Shown here: positions 5,059-5,198 of the stretch, piece after piece
Layout: every line of letters starts with the position of its first letter
How positions within the stretch are numbered: position 1 is the first letter of the stretch
Origin: Phycisphaerales bacterium
GTDB taxonomy: Bacteria; Planctomycetota; Phycisphaerae; Phycisphaerales; UBA1924
Length of the DNA stretch: 5,198 nucleotides
NCBI GenBank assembly: GCA_016763115.1
Contig: JAESUL010000272.1
Span: 1 to 5,198 of the forward strand
Direction: 5' to 3'
Notes under the pieces: model-generated
Databases searched by the model: none
Told to the model about the DNA's origin: nothing
Seen by the model: only the letters and a program-made list of their open reading frames with translations
Made by a program: the position numbers and the translations under genes

Positions 5059-5086
5059 AAGGCCGGCTAAAAGCCGGCCCTACCAA
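5059..5086 (-). repeat. REP-like palindromic repeat, copy B (inverted)
   Basis: This is the reverse-complement copy of the unit at 5006-5031. It has a perfect 8-bp stem GGCCGGCT/AGCCGGCC (5061-5068 with 5072-5079) and an AAA loop. With copy A it forms a 16-bp exact inverted repeat (5006-5021 with 5071-5086). It lies just downstream of the minus-strand ATPase gene but lacks a T-run on that strand, so any terminator role there would be weak. Confidence 0.6.
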
Positions 5087-5097
5087 GAAAAATGAAC

Positions 5098-5198
5098 TTA
5101 CTGCACCAAGCCCTTGGTCAACCGCATGAACGCGGTTTCGAGGTTGACGGGTTCTTCTTGGAAGTGGGTCACGCGGAACCCGTTGTTGATGAGCACAT
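5098..5198 (-). CDS. Probable ABC transporter ATP-binding protein, C-terminal fragment
   Basis: The gene enters from the right edge on the minus strand and ends at TAA 5100-5098. Only the last 32 residues are visible: VLINNGFRVTHFQEEPVNL, then ETAFMRLTKGLVQ. A short helix/strand with an acidic turn ending in LE-x-x-F-x-x-LT is the usual ending of ABC-2/lipoprotein-type ATPase subunits (the LEdvFl-LT pattern). No Walker motif is in the window, so the call rests on this tail alone. It runs convergently with the aldehyde dehydrogenase gene, and the repeat pair separates the two 3' ends. Confidence 0.6.
   Translation of the reverse strand, partial: VLINNGFRVTHFQEEPVNLETAFMRLTKGLVQ

Noticed and set aside
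4334..5086. 250-codon minus-strand open frame opposite the aldehyde dehydrogenase
   Set aside because: It is a mirror of the dehydrogenase codon bias. Its N-terminus runs through the repeat pair and terminator, and the product is unlike any known family.
5006..5086. CRISPR-like reading of the repeated units
   Set aside because: There are only two copies, in inverted rather than direct orientation, with no spacer series; a REP-like pair and terminator explain them.
1..5198. A hidden new multi-gene system
   Set aside because: Every supported gene belongs to a known family with its key residues intact, except for the trhO tail. Nothing in the gene order suggests a defence, mobile or secondary-metabolite cassette.

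Overview
This is a GC-rich chromosomal window from what looks like a Gram-negative-type bacterium. Every gene is a housekeeping or conserved bacterial type. Three genes have recognisable starts but no clear Shine-Dalgarno sequence (fabF, the fliN-like gene and the aldehyde dehydrogenase), while DUF1444 and acpP have good ones. A lone SpoA-domain gene next to a fatty-acid operon and the general protein character fit a member of the Planctomycetota (possibly Phycisphaerae). That placement is impression-level inference and rests on no search.

Layout, left to right. (1) Positions 1-238/374 (+): the C-terminal end of a TrhO/YceA-type rhodanese (tRNA U34 hydroxylase). It appears to have a one-base frameshift about 30 bases before its natural stop. 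(2) 237-273: an intrinsic terminator for the minus strand. (3) 315-1118 (-): a DUF1444/YtpQ-family protein of unknown function with a strong ribosome-binding site. (4) 1119-1460: a 342-base divergent intergenic region. It holds a good sigma70-type promoter for acpP, a weaker candidate for DUF1444, and a CAGTG-N3-CACTG dyad between them. (5) 1461-1706 (+): acpP, acyl carrier protein. (6) 1734-1763: a strong hairpin between acpP and fabF. (7) 1800-3071 (+): fabF, beta-ketoacyl-ACP synthase II. (8) 3207-3554 (+): a small FliN/SpoA-domain protein, probably with its own promoter at 3117-3146. (9) 3605-4984 (+): an NAD-type aldehyde dehydrogenase whose -10-like box is placed for a leaderless mRNA. 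(10) 5006-5086: two inverted copies of a REP-like palindromic repeat, the first of which forms the dehydrogenase terminator. (11) 5098-5198 (-): the last 32 residues of what is probably an ABC-transporter ATPase, running toward the dehydrogenase.

How the genes work together: AcpP carries the growing acyl chain and FabF condenses malonyl-ACP onto it, so acpP-fabF is a classic type II fatty-acid synthesis pair. The hairpin between them may let the abundant ACP be made in excess over FabF. The FliN-like protein and the aldehyde dehydrogenase have no evident role in this pathway and are probably only neighbours.

I found no CRISPR array, prophage, transposase, tRNA/rRNA or defence-like cassette, and no convincing undescribed multi-gene system. 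The most useful oddities are the trhO frameshift, the inverted REP-like pair turned terminator, the acpP-fabF hairpin, the divergent-region dyad and the possibly leaderless dehydrogenase.
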